From JAKANT01 sp035502095 (lineage in GTDB: Bacteria; Pseudomonadota; Gammaproteobacteria; Burkholderiales; Burkholderiaceae_F): a DNA stretch of 64,000 nt. The notes beneath the pieces are model-generated. The model saw nothing but the letters and a program-made list of their open reading frames with translations, was not told where the DNA came from and searched no databases. A program made the position numbers and the translations under genes. Position 1 is the first letter of the stretch. Each line of letters starts with the position of its first letter. Shown in pieces: positions 9,311-20,199 of this stretch. The stretch spans positions 200,389 through 264,388 of the forward strand of contig DATJUX010000044.1 in assembly GCA_035502095.1 (NCBI GenBank). Direction: 5' to 3'.

Positions 9311-10197
9311 GCTTTCCCTCTCACGTGCTTGCGAGTTGCCTGCCAAACGGCCAGCGCGTCCCGCGTTGCCGCCACGTCGTGCACCCGCACGATGCGTGCA
9401 CCGCGTTCTACCGCGATCAGTGCCGCCGCCGCGGACGCCATGGCCCGCTCGCCGACGCTGCGTCCGGTTGCGTACTTGAGCATTCCTTTGCGGGAAATGC
9501 CGACCAGCAGAGGTCGCCCCAGCGCCGTCAGTTCGCCCAGCCGCGCGAGCAACTCGTAGTTGTGCTCGTTCGTCTTGCCGAAACCGAACCCGGGATCGAT
9601 CGCGATGCGTTCGCGCGCGATGCCGGCCGCTTCGACCTTCCCGCAGCGATCGCGCAGGAATGCGCCCACTTCGGTCGTCACGTCGCCATAGCGTGGATCC
9701 AGCTGCATCGTCTGCGGGGTTCCCTGCATGTGCATCAGAACGACACCGCACTGCGACTCCGCCACGACGTCGAGCGCTCCCGGCAGGGAGAGCGCGCGTA
9801 CATCGTTGACGATCGAGACCCCGCGGGGAAGCACGGCCCGCATGACTTCGGCCTTGCTCGTGTCGATCGAGAGCGCCACCGCGACGTCGCTCAATGCATC
9901 GACGACCGGCAGCACGCGCCGCAACTCCTCGCCGAGCGAGATCTCGGCTGCGTCGGGTCGGGTCGACTCACCGCCTATATCGATCAGGTCGGCGCCCTCG
10001 TCGATCAAGCGGCGGGCATGCGTGACGGCCGACACAAGGTCGGGGTAGCGGCCGCCATCCGAAAATGAATCCGGCGTCACGTTGACAATGCCCATGATCA
10101 GCGGCCGCGCGAGGTTGAACTCGAAGCGGCCGCAGCACCAAGTGTCGGCTGCGTCGGTGACCTGGGTGGAAACATTGGACATGGCGGAATCCGTCAT
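9307..10197 (-). CDS. folP: Dihydropteroate synthase FolP
   Basis: Joins pterin pyrophosphate and p-aminobenzoate in folate synthesis and is the sulfonamide target. The family motifs are IMGIVNVTPDSFSDGG, DIGGESTRP, NDV, the DPGFGFGKTNEHN loop, GISRKGML and a C-terminal RVHDV. The ATG at 10197 gives 296 residues; ATG at 10182 would also fit, and the open frame further upstream adds nothing family-like. It overlaps glmM by four bases. Its usual neighbour ftsH is separated here by a gene on the opposite strand. Confidence 0.95.
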   Translation of the reverse strand: MTDSAMSNVSTQVTDAADTWCCGRFEFNLARPLIMGIVNVTPDSFSDGGRYPDLVSAVTHARRLIDEGADLIDIGGESTRPDAAEISLGEELRRVLPVVDALSDVAVALSIDTSKAEVMRAVLPRGVSIVNDVRALSLPGALDVVAESQCGVVLMHMQGTPQTMQLDPRYGDVTTEVGAFLRDRCGKVEAAGIARERIAIDPGFGFGKTNEHNYELLARLGELTALGRPLLVGISRKGMLKYATGRSVGERAMASAAAALIAVERGARIVRVHDVAATRDALAVWQATRKHVRGKA

Positions 10198-10338
10198 TTT
10201 AGGTGCCCTCGTCAGCGATCCGGGTGCAGCAAAGGCGTCGCCGCGTTGGATCGGGCCCTCTTGCTGGCCTTTTTCGGCCAATCAAGCCCGCCGCCAGTCA
10301 GGTAAATCCTTGTTGCCTTCACTGCATCCGGCAGACGA

Positions 10339-11705
10339 ATGCTCGCCCAATGGTTTTCCAACTGGCGCTGGCCAAGCCGAGAAACACGCGCTGGGTCGGT
10401 GCCGCCACCACCTTCGGCGCCCGCTCGGCCAGCGGCGGACGCGAGCGTCTCGATCGTTCCGCAAGGTTCCTGGCTGGTCGCTCGTCGACCGTTGATCGAC
10501 CGCTCCGGGGGCATTGTCGGGTGGGATCTGCAGCTTTCTGCGCGTGCCGCCGAGCGCCTTGCGCGACGCGACACGCCACGCGTCCTTCGCGAGGCGTACT
10601 GGTTCGCGCTGGCACAGGCCGCGCGCGAGACGGCCGACGCAGCGCGACGCGTGATGCTCGGCTTGCCCCTCGACGCTCTGACCGACGCAGGCCTGCTCGG
10701 CCAGCTCCCGGCCCGCACGATCGTGCGCGTAAACGAAGAGCAAGCGGACGAACTTGCCGCGATGGACGCCGGATGGGCAAGCCGGATTGAAGCCGGAGGA
10801 CTGCTGCTGGCGGCACCTCGTCAAGCGAATCGGGCCGTGAATTGCGCCTTTCGGCTGCTCGATGCCACGGCGAGGGCGCCCCACGATCCGTGGCTTCCGG
10901 GCTCCTCGGAACGCCGGGTTGTCATGAACCTGCGTACCTACGAAGAAGTCAGCGAAATGGTGCGCTCAGGCGTCGAATTCTGCTGCGGCAACTTCGTGCT
11001 CGCCGCACGCCGCCCCGAGGCACGTCAAGTTCCGCCGCTGGTCGTGAATGCGGCAAGCATTCTCTCGGCGATCATCAGCGGACGTTCGTCGCGCGAGGTC
11101 GCCGACCGGTTCAAGGCCGACATCGGTCTTTCGCATCGGCTGCTGCACGCCACCCGGTCGGCCGCGTTGGCCCTGAACCGACCCCTTGATTCGATCCACG
11201 AGGCCGTGATGATGCTCGGGGCACGAGAACTCTATCGGTGGCTCAGCGTGCTGCTGATGTCATCCGACGGCCGCTCAACGATCGCCACTGCCCTGCACGA
11301 GACCGCGCTCGCGCGCGGCCGGTTGCTCGAGTTGCTTGCCCTGGCCCGCGGTCGCGACGATCCGGCCGAGCAGTTGTTCGTGACCGGGGCGTTCTCGCTG
11401 CTCGACTTGATCTTGAACGTTCCGCTCGAGGTCGCGCTCGCCCTAACCCCCCTGCCGCCCCATGCAACGGAAGCGCTGATTGGCGAATCGGGACCTTGGT
11501 GGCCCTATCTGGCCATCGCTCTGGGGATAGAGCGGGACGACCCAGCCAAGTTGGAGGCGGGCTGCGCGGCCCTGAATATCGATCCTGGAACGGCCGTTAC
11601 AGCGAGCAACCAAGCCAGAGACTGGGCGGCCCACACCCTTAGACACCTGCGCGGCGCCGAAGGCCAAGCAACGGGCGCCGGCGCGCAACGGGCGCCCGCG
11701 CCCGC

Positions 11706-11718
<13 letters not shown>
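10339..11718 (+). CDS. HDOD-domain signalling protein with degenerate EAL-like N-terminus
   Basis: A 459-residue protein resembling the YuxH/EAL-HDOD signalling family. After a Pro/Ala-rich start, residues about 38-200 look like a degenerate EAL fold (WLVARRPLIDRSGGIVGWDL) without the catalytic EAL or metal residues, so cyclic-di-GMP hydrolysis is unlikely. The C-terminal part is the HDOD region, with DIGLSHRLLHATRSAAL, the LGARELYRWLSVLLMS segment and the typical FVTGAFSLLDLILNVPLE. Proteins of this type usually regulate motility or surface behaviour by binding partners. It sits alone on the plus strand inside the folP-ftsH run, and its end overlaps the end of ftsH by 13 bases. The exact role is unknown. 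Confidence 0.8.
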
Positions 11719-13607
<1,889 letters not shown>

Positions 13608-13694
13608 GATCCACTCCTCTCGACATCCGGCCGGGATGTCAGGTCGCAACAATTCTAGGCGCTTTTCCCCTTAGGGGCCCATCGCATCAACCCT

Positions 13695-14405
13695 CTAACT
13701 GGGACGGATGAGCCGCTGTTTCAAGGGCGTAGGCGCGCCGGATTCGGGTTCTTTTCGCCCCGGCTTCAGACCGCGCGCAAGAAGATACGTTTCCGCCGAC
13801 TCAGCCCGTGATGCGGCAGGCTTGCGCACCGCAACCGACGAAAATCTGCGCTTCAACGCTTCCACCACCTGGCTGTGACCGCCGCCCTGGAACGACTTGA
13901 GGAGCAGCGCACCCGACGGCTTCAGGTACCTGGTCGCGAAGTCGATAGCCAACTCCGCCAGGTGAGCATTGCGCGCGGCGTCGGCGGGTCCGATCCCGGA
14001 CAGGTTCGGCGCCATGTCGGAAAGCACGATGTCGACCCTCGTCTCGCCGAGAGCCGCCCCGAGTCGAGCGGCCACCTCCTCCTCGCGAAAGTCGCCCTGG
14101 ATGAACTCCACGCCCGCGATCGGCTCGATCGGGAGTACGTCGAGAGCAACGATGCGCCCGCGCACCGTCCCACCGGGACCCGCCAGGCGCTCGCGCGCAT
14201 ACTGCGCCCAGCTCCCGGGTGCCGTGCCGAGATCGACCACAATCGCGCCGGGGCGCAAGAGCTTGTCCCGCGCGTCGATCTCGGCGAGCTTGAACGCGGC
14301 GCGCGAGCGATACCCTTTGCGGGTCGCCTCCTTAACGTAGGGATCTGTCAGATGGCGGCGAATCCATTCCGGATTCGAGCGGTGCTTCTTTCCGGTGGCT
14401 GGCAT
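13695..14405 (-). CDS. rlmE: 23S rRNA 2'-O-methyltransferase RlmE (FtsJ/RrmJ)
   Basis: Methylates U2552 in the A-loop of 23S rRNA. The 236-residue protein contains the SAM motif VVDLGTAPGSWAQYA and the K-D-K-E catalytic residues: Lys in YRSRAAFKLAEID, Asp in DIVLSDMAPNLSG, Lys in GALLLKSFQGGG and a Glu near TYLLARG. A basic N-terminus and a short C-terminal tail are present. It is the first gene of the ftsH operon and is divergent from yhbY with only 40 bases between them, the arrangement seen in many proteobacteria. Confidence 0.95.
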   Translation of the reverse strand: MPATGKKHRSNPEWIRRHLTDPYVKEATRKGYRSRAAFKLAEIDARDKLLRPGAIVVDLGTAPGSWAQYARERLAGPGGTVRGRIVALDVLPIEPIAGVEFIQGDFREEEVAARLGAALGETRVDIVLSDMAPNLSGIGPADAARNAHLAELAIDFATRYLKPSGALLLKSFQGGGHSQVVEALKRRFSSVAVRKPAASRAESAETYLLARGLKPGRKEPESGAPTPLKQRLIRPS

Positions 14406-14431
14406 GAGCGGGGCGGCTGTTCGAGGTCTCG

Positions 14432-14442
14432 GTTAGCCTAAC
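14432..14442. promoter_or_regulatory. Palindrome in the divergent rlmE/yhbY gap
   Basis: The 40-base gap between the two divergent starts contains the palindrome GTTAGCCTAAC just before the yhbY ATG. Both genes must be driven from this gap or from within coding sequence. No canonical -35/-10 pair or close ribosome-binding site precedes yhbY, so its message may have little or no leader. The functional meaning of the palindrome is a guess. Confidence 0.3.
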
Positions 14443-14445
14443 GGT

Positions 14446-14799
14446 ATGGGCGAACTGACAATCGAGAAGAACGTTCGGCTTGCGCTGAAAGCGCAGGCAC
14501 ACGCGCTCAGTCCGGTGGTCCTTCTGGGTGCCGCCGGCCTCACGGACGCGGTCATCGCCGAAATCGACCGCGCCCTGGTCGCGCATGGGCTGATCAAGGT
14601 GCGCGTTCCATTGGACGATCGAGCGGAACGCGACGCGATCTTCGCTCGAATTGCGGATCGCGTTGGCGCCGCTCGCGTACACGCGATCGGAAAGCTGATC
14701 GTCCTGTACCGCCCGCCGCCCGAAGAGACTTCAGCTCCGTCGCGGCCGACCGATCGTGGCGGGCGCGGCAACACCGGGCGCCCACGGCGTCATATGTAA
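14446..14799 (+). CDS. yhbY: Ribosome assembly RNA-binding protein YhbY (CRM domain)
   Basis: Small RNA-binding protein associated with pre-50S ribosomes. Residues 1-97 form a CRM domain (KAQAHALSPVVLLGAAGLTDAV, HGLIKVRVP) with the conserved GxxG-like turn at IGKLIVLYRP. A basic tail of about 20 residues (RGGRGNTGRPRRH) follows. Length is 117 residues, slightly longer than E. coli because of the tail. It converges on greA, and the two ends overlap by 10 bases. Confidence 0.92.
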   Translation: MGELTIEKNVRLALKAQAHALSPVVLLGAAGLTDAVIAEIDRALVAHGLIKVRVPLDDRAERDAIFARIADRVGAARVHAIGKLIVLYRPPPEETSAPSRPTDRGGRGNTGRPRRHM

Positions 14800-15263
14800 C
14801 GTACGTCGAGGATCTCGTATTCGCGCCGCCCGCCGGGCGCGGCAACCTCGACGACATCACCCTCCATCTTGCCGATCAAGGCTCGTGCGATCGGGCTGGA
14901 CACCGAAATCAAGCCCGCCTTGATGTCCGCCTCGTCATCGCCGACGATCTGATACTTGACGCGCTCGGCGGCCGTCAGGTCTTCCAGCTCCACCGTCGCG
15001 CCGAACACGACGCGCCCGCCGGCGTCGACGGCAACCGGATCGATGATCTGCAAGCTGGCCAGCTTGCCCTCGAGTTCGAGGATGCGCCCCTCGATGAACC
15101 CCTGCCGTTCGCGCGCGGCCTCGTACTCGGCGTTTTCCGAGAGGTCACCCTTTTCGCGCGCCTCCTTGATCGCCTGGATCACCGCAGGGCGCTCGGACGA
15201 TTTCAGGCGCTGCAACTCGGACTTGAGCCGCTCTGCGCCGCGGGCAGTGATCGGAATCGGCAT
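14790..15263 (-). CDS. greA: Transcription elongation factor GreA
   Basis: Rescues backtracked RNA polymerase by stimulating transcript cleavage. The start ATG at 15263 gives 157 residues, the family length. The N-terminal coiled coil has the acidic tip residues in DLSENAEYEAARERQ, and the C-terminal FKBP-like domain has ISVSSPIARALIGKMEGD. It lies downstream of carA-carB in many proteobacteria, as here, but a terminator (15284-15313) separates it from carB. Confidence 0.96.
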   Translation of the reverse strand: MPIPITARGAERLKSELQRLKSSERPAVIQAIKEAREKGDLSENAEYEAARERQGFIEGRILELEGKLASLQIIDPVAVDAGGRVVFGATVELEDLTAAERVKYQIVGDDEADIKAGLISVSSPIARALIGKMEGDVVEVAAPGGRREYEILDVRYI

Positions 15264-15283
15264 GTCAGGATCTGGCGGCCATG

Positions 15284-15313
15284 AAAAAACAGCGCCCCGG
15301 CGACTGCGGGGCG
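15284..15313 (-). terminator. Rho-independent terminator after carB
   Basis: On the minus strand CGCCCCG pairs with CGGGGCG (15293-15299 with 15307-15313) around a seven-base loop and is followed by CTG and six Ts (15284-15289). It lies 59 bases past the carB stop and just upstream of greA, so it ends carAB transcription. The greA promoter must lie within or downstream of it. Confidence 0.85.
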
Positions 15314-15371
15314 ATGCGCGCACTTTACAAAGGCTTTTGCCTCGAAGCAACCGCCCCGCGACAAGCGGCGA

Positions 15372-18300
15372 TCAGTTGGCAAGCTGCTTGTGCAGCGACT
15401 GGAGATCGTAGACCTCGAGATCTTGCAGGTGACGCATTCCCTCGACTGCGGCGCGGCCGCCCGCAATCGTGGTGTAGTAGGTGACCCGGTGCGCAAGCGC
15501 GGTCGTGCGGATGGAACGTGAATCGGCGATCTGCGTGCGGTTTTCGGCCACCGTGGTGATCACGAGATCGATTTCGCCGTTCTTGAGCAGGTCGACGACG
15601 TGCGGGTGACCCTCCTTGACCTTGTTGATCGTCCGCACCGGGATGCCCTCGGCAGCGATGGCCGCGGCAGTCCCATGAGTGGCGATCAGTCCGTAGCCCA
15701 TCTCGTGCAGCAGCCGCGCCACCTCGAGCGTGCGGGGCTTGTCCCGGTCCTTCACGCTCAGGAACACGGTCCCGTTGGGCGGCAGAACCGCACCGGCACC
15801 GAGTTGCGACTTGAACAGAGCCTCGCCGAACGTGCGCCCGACACCCATCACCTCGCCCGTTGAGCGCATCTCCGGGCCGAGCAACGTGTCGACGCCGGGG
15901 AACTTTGCGAACGGAAACACCGCCTCCTTGACCGAAAAGTAGGGCGGCACGACCTCTACCCGCGCGCCCTGTTGCGCCAGGGAGCGCCCGACCATGCAGC
16001 GCGCCGCGATCTTCGCCAGCGGTTCGCCGGTCGCCTTGGAAACGAACGGCACCGTGCGCGACGCTCGAGGATTGACTTCGAGGACGTAGACGGTTCCGTC
16101 CTGGACGGCGAACTGCACGTTCATGAGGCCGCAGACGTCAAGCGCCTGCGCCATCTGCACGGTCTGGCGGCGCAGGATCGCGATCGTCTCCGCGCTCAAC
16201 GAGTAGGGCGGAAGCGAGCAGGCCGAGTCGCCCGAGTGCACGCCGGCCTGCTCGATGTGCTCCATCACGCCGCCGATTCGCACTTCGCGCCCGTCGGCGA
16301 CGCAGTCGACATCGACCTCGATCGCGTCATCGAGGAACCGGTCCAGCAGGACGGGCGAGTCGTTGCTGACCTTCACCGCCTCGCGCATGTACCGCTCGAG
16401 ATCCCTGCCATCCTGCACGATCTCCATCGCGCGTCCGCCGAGGACGTAGCTGGGGCGCACGACCAGCGGGTATCCGATTTCATCGGCGAGCCGCAGTGCT
16501 TCCCCTTCGTTGCGAGCTGTCCGGTTGGGTGGCTGTTTCAGCCCGAGCCGGTGTAGAAGCCGCTGGAACCGCTCGCGGTCCTCGGCGATGTCGATCGAGT
16601 CGGGGCTGGTGCCGACGATCGGCACGCCGTTCGCTTCGAGATCGCGCGCCAGCTTCAGCGGCGTCTGACCGCCGTACTGCACGATCACGCCGAGCGGCAT
16701 CTCCTTGTCGACGATCTCGAGCACGTCTTCGAGCGTGAGCGGTTCGAAATACAGCCGATCTGACGTGTCATAGTCGGTCGAGACCGTCTCGGGGTTACAG
16801 TTGACAATGATGGTCTCGAACCCGTCCTCGCGCAGCGCGAGCGCCGCGTGCACGCAGCAATAGTCGAATTCGATCCCTTGCCCGATGCGGTTCGGGCCTC
16901 CGCCAAGCACGACGACTTTTTTACGATCGCTCGGATCGGCCTCGCACTCCTCTTCGTAGGTCGAGTACATGTACGCGGTGGTGGTGGCGAATTCCGCCGC
17001 GCACGTGTCGACCCGTTTGTACACGGGACGGACCTGCAGGTGCACGCGCGCCTTGCGCACTTCGGCAGGGCTCGCGGCCAGCAGTTTCGCGAGGCGCCGA
17101 TCGGAAAAGCCCCTGCGCTTCAGCGAGCGCAACTCTCCGGCATCGAGCGAGTCGAGCGAGCGCCCGCGCACCCGCTGCTCGATCCGTACGAGGTCCTCGA
17201 TCTGGGCTAGAAACCATGGATCGATACCGGTCTCTTCATGCACCTCCGGCACGCTCATGCCCAGGCGCAGCGCGTCGGCCACGAACCAGATGCGGTTCGG
17301 GCCGGGGTTGCGGATTGCCTCGACGACTTCGTCACGATCGGTGGACTGCTCGTCCAGGCCGTCCGCCCCGGTCTCGAGACCACGCAGCGCCTTCTGGAAG
17401 CTCTCCTGGAACGTGCGTCCGATCGCCATCACTTCGCCGACCGACTTCATCTGGGTCGTGAGGTGGCGATCCGCCTGCGGGAACTTCTCGAACGCGAACC
17501 TGGGTACTTTCGTGACGACGTAGTCGATGGTCGGCTCGAACGAAGCCGGTGTCGCGCCACCCGTGATCTCGTTGCGCAGTTCATCCAGCGTGTAGCCGAC
17601 CGCCAGCTTGGCCGCGATCTTGGCGATCGGGAACCCGGTCGCCTTCGAGGCAAGCGCCGAAGACCGCGAGACGCGCGGGTTCATCTCGATGACGACCATG
17701 CGTCCGTCGCGCGGGTTGATGGCGAACTGCACATTCGAGCCGCCGGTATCGACGCCGATCTCGCGCAGGATCGCGATCGACGCGTTGCGCATCAACTGGT
17801 ATTCCTTGTCGGTCAGCGTCTGCGCGGGAGCGACCGTGATCGAGTCCCCGGTGTGGATGCCCATCGGGTCGAGGTTCTCGATCGAACACACAATGATGCA
17901 GTTGTCGGCGCGGTCGCGCACGACTTCCATTTCGAACTCTTTCCACCCGAGGAGCGATTCCTCGATCAGCAGTTCGCGGGTCGGAGACAGGTCGAGGCCG
18001 CGATTGCAGATGTCTACGAACTCTTCCACGTTCCAGGCCACGCCGCCGCCCGAACCACCGAGCGTGAAGCTCGGGCGGATCACTGCCGGAAAGCCGAGTC
18101 GTGACTGGATCGCGCGCGCTTCGTCCACCGAATGCGCGATGCCTGAGCGGGCGGAGGCAAGGCCGATGTCGGCCATCGCCTGCTTGAACTTCTGCCTGTC
18201 TTCGGCTTTGTCGATCGCGGCCGGCGACGCGCCGATTAACTCGACACCGAACCTCTCGAGAACGCCGTTGCGATGGAGGTCCATGGCACAGTTGAGCGCC

Positions 18301-18581
18301 GTCTGTCCGCCCATCGTCGGGAGGATCGCGTCGGGCCGCTCCCGCGCGATGATCGCCGCGACGACCTGCCAGGTGACCGGCTCGATATAGGTCACGTCCG
18401 CCGTCCCCGGGTCGGTCATGATCGTCGCCGGGTTCGAGTTGACCAGGATGACCCGGTAGCCTTCCGACTTCAGCGCCTTGCACGCCTGTGCGCCGGAGTA
18501 GTCGAACTCGCACGCCTGCCCGATCACGATCGGGCCGGCGCCGATGACAAGAATGCGCTCGAGGTCGGTGCGCTTCGGCAT
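15372..18581 (-). CDS. carB: Carbamoyl-phosphate synthase large subunit CarB
   Basis: Makes carbamoyl phosphate for arginine and pyrimidine synthesis from bicarbonate, ATP and ammonia supplied by CarA. The 1069-residue protein has the two duplicated ATP-grasp halves, starting MPKRTDLERILVIGAGPIVIGQ and, at about residue 555, KKVVVLGGGPNRIGQGIEFDYC. The oligomerisation domain lies between them. A C-terminal MGS-like allosteric domain has GYGLIATHGTAAAI and threonine-rich ITTVAENRTQ, suggesting UMP/ornithine control. It lies 11 bases downstream of carA. Confidence 0.98.
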   Translation of the reverse strand: MPKRTDLERILVIGAGPIVIGQACEFDYSGAQACKALKSEGYRVILVNSNPATIMTDPGTADVTYIEPVTWQVVAAIIARERPDAILPTMGGQTALNCAMDLHRNGVLERFGVELIGASPAAIDKAEDRQKFKQAMADIGLASARSGIAHSVDEARAIQSRLGFPAVIRPSFTLGGSGGGVAWNVEEFVDICNRGLDLSPTRELLIEESLLGWKEFEMEVVRDRADNCIIVCSIENLDPMGIHTGDSITVAPAQTLTDKEYQLMRNASIAILREIGVDTGGSNVQFAINPRDGRMVVIEMNPRVSRSSALASKATGFPIAKIAAKLAVGYTLDELRNEITGGATPASFEPTIDYVVTKVPRFAFEKFPQADRHLTTQMKSVGEVMAIGRTFQESFQKALRGLETGADGLDEQSTDRDEVVEAIRNPGPNRIWFVADALRLGMSVPEVHEETGIDPWFLAQIEDLVRIEQRVRGRSLDSLDAGELRSLKRRGFSDRRLAKLLAASPAEVRKARVHLQVRPVYKRVDTCAAEFATTTAYMYSTYEEECEADPSDRKKVVVLGGGPNRIGQGIEFDYCCVHAALALREDGFETIIVNCNPETVSTDYDTSDRLYFEPLTLEDVLEIVDKEMPLGVIVQYGGQTPLKLARDLEANGVPIVGTSPDSIDIAEDRERFQRLLHRLGLKQPPNRTARNEGEALRLADEIGYPLVVRPSYVLGGRAMEIVQDGRDLERYMREAVKVSNDSPVLLDRFLDDAIEVDVDCVADGREVRIGGVMEHIEQAGVHSGDSACSLPPYSLSAETIAILRRQTVQMAQALDVCGLMNVQFAVQDGTVYVLEVNPRASRTVPFVSKATGEPLAKIAARCMVGRSLAQQGARVEVVPPYFSVKEAVFPFAKFPGVDTLLGPEMRSTGEVMGVGRTFGEALFKSQLGAGAVLPPNGTVFLSVKDRDKPRTLEVARLLHEMGYGLIATHGTAAAIAAEGIPVRTINKVKEGHPHVVDLLKNGEIDLVITTVAENRTQIADSRSIRTTALAHRVTYYTTIAGGRAAVEGMRHLQDLEVYDLQSLHKQLAN

Positions 18582-18592
18582 TCGTCGTCGCG

Positions 18593-19726
18593 CTAGCGGC
18601 GCGCCTCCTCCATCAGGCTCACGAATCGGTCGAACAAGTAACCGATGTCATGGGGTCCAGGGCTCGCCTCGGGATGACCCTGAAAACAGAACGCGGGCCG
18701 GTCGGTGCGACGGAACCCCTGCAAGGTGCCATCGAACAGGGAGACGTGCGTCACCTTGCAGTTGTCGGTTAGGCTTGCCGGATCGACCGCAAAACCATGG
18801 TTCTGTGACGTGATCAGCACCTTGCCGCTTTCAAGGTCCTGCACCGGATGATTCGCGCCGTGGTGGCCGAACTTCATCTTCAGCGTCCGCCCCCCGGCTG
18901 CGAGACCCATGATCTGATGCCCCAGGCAGATGCCGAACGCCGGCAGCCGTCGGTCGACCAGTGTCCGGCAGGCGTCGATCGCGTACTCGCACGGCTGCGG
19001 ATCACCCGGGCCGTTGGACAGGAAAATCCCATCGGGCCTGAGAGAGAGGACATCGGTGGCGGAGGTACGCGCAGGCACCACCGTGATCCTGCAGCCGCGC
19101 GCCGCAAGCAGACGCAAGATGTTGCGCTTGACCCCGAAGTCGTACGCGACCACGTGCAGGCGACTGTCCCGCAAGGTGCCGAAACCGCGTCCGAGCTCCC
19201 ACGCAGTCTCCGTCCATTCGTACGGACGCTCGACCGAAACGACGCCGGCCAGGTCGAGGCCCGCCATGCCGGGAAACGAGCGTGCTAGCGCGATCGCGCG
19301 ATCTTCATCGCTGCCGACGAGGATCGCACCGGCCTGCGCCCCGCGGTCGCGGAGCACGCGCGTGAGCTTGCGAGTATCGATGTCGGCGATCGCCACGACG
19401 TTCTCGGAGGCCAGGTACTCCCCCAGCGAACGCGAGGCGCGGAAGTTCGAGTGCAGGGGCGGCTGGTCGCGGATCACCAGACCGGCCGCGTGAACCCCGG
19501 CAGCCTCGACATCTTCCTCGTTGACGCCGGTGTTGCCGATATGCGGGTACGTCAGCGTAACGATCTGCCGACAGTAGCTCGGGTCGGTGAGGATCTCCTG
19601 GTAACCGGTGATCGCGGTGTTGAAGACCACTTCGCCCATCGTTTCGCCGGGCGCGCCGATCGAACGGCCGCGAAACACCGTGCCGTCCGCGAGCGCAAGG
19701 ACGGCTCTTGTTTCAAGCGGGAGCAA
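18593..19726 (-). CDS. carA: Carbamoyl-phosphate synthase small subunit CarA
   Basis: Glutamine amidotransferase that hydrolyses glutamine and channels ammonia to CarB. The 377-residue protein has the N-terminal CPSase domain (FRGRSIGAPGETMGEVVFNT) and a class I amidotransferase domain with the nucleophile Cys in GICLGHQIMGLA and the His-Glu pair in QGHPEASPGPHD. The start is TTG at 19726, behind AGGAG with an eight-base spacer. It begins the carA-carB operon. Confidence 0.97.
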   Translation of the reverse strand: MLPLETRAVLALADGTVFRGRSIGAPGETMGEVVFNTAITGYQEILTDPSYCRQIVTLTYPHIGNTGVNEEDVEAAGVHAAGLVIRDQPPLHSNFRASRSLGEYLASENVVAIADIDTRKLTRVLRDRGAQAGAILVGSDEDRAIALARSFPGMAGLDLAGVVSVERPYEWTETAWELGRGFGTLRDSRLHVVAYDFGVKRNILRLLAARGCRITVVPARTSATDVLSLRPDGIFLSNGPGDPQPCEYAIDACRTLVDRRLPAFGICLGHQIMGLAAGGRTLKMKFGHHGANHPVQDLESGKVLITSQNHGFAVDPASLTDNCKVTHVSLFDGTLQGFRRTDRPAFCFQGHPEASPGPHDIGYLFDRFVSLMEEARR

Positions 19727-20199
19727 ACGAGGACTCCTGGGAAAGGCGCGGCCGATCGGGTCAGCGTCCGCCGCCTGCGCCAGGCTGGCGAAACGGGCCT
19801 GGGCGGCGCGGTGCCGCAGCGCAGGCGGCGAATTATATCGGCCCCGCCGGATGGATCGTCACCACGACGCTCGGGCGCCACGATCCCGACTGGTTAGCGG
19901 ACAGTTGGGACACATGGCCGCACCGCGCGGACGCGCGGTGCGGCCCCATTCTGCCGCGATCGCTACACTTAAATGGCTAAGGACTCGCGCTGGGTCAGGT
20001 ATGACAGCGATTGCGAAAAGCCTGAAGTTCCGTCGAATACTGGCGGTCCGCGCGCGAACCAGTCGGCCGCGTGCAGGCACCATACACGCGCACGTCGAAC
20101 CCCGAAGCGCAGACTCCTCTCCGATTCCGATCTCGACGCGCGCCGGACGCCGCGCGGCGCAACGGCAAAACCAGGTTCTCGGACGCGCGCACTGACCCG
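19727..20199. other. carA/rhomboid divergent gap with strong hairpin
   Basis: This 473-base gap holds the carA leader and promoter on one side. GGCCGCACCGCGC (19916-19928) pairs perfectly over 13 bp with GCGCGGTGCGGCC (19933-19945), loop GGAC, but neither side has a T-run. From 19974 a short frame beginning ATGGCTAAGGACTCG runs to about 20206, overlapping the rhomboid start. Its product (about 77 residues, Arg-rich) matches nothing I recognise and it has no ribosome-binding site. I do not call it a gene. Confidence 0.5.
19833..19863 (-). promoter_or_regulatory. Candidate carA promoter
   Basis: A perfect TATAAT occurs on the minus strand (19838-19833), about 107 bases before the carA start. 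The best upstream partner is GTGACG (4/6 to TTGACA) with a 19-base spacer, somewhat long. It is the only canonical -10 in the gap. No attenuator-like terminator is seen in the leader. Confidence 0.5.
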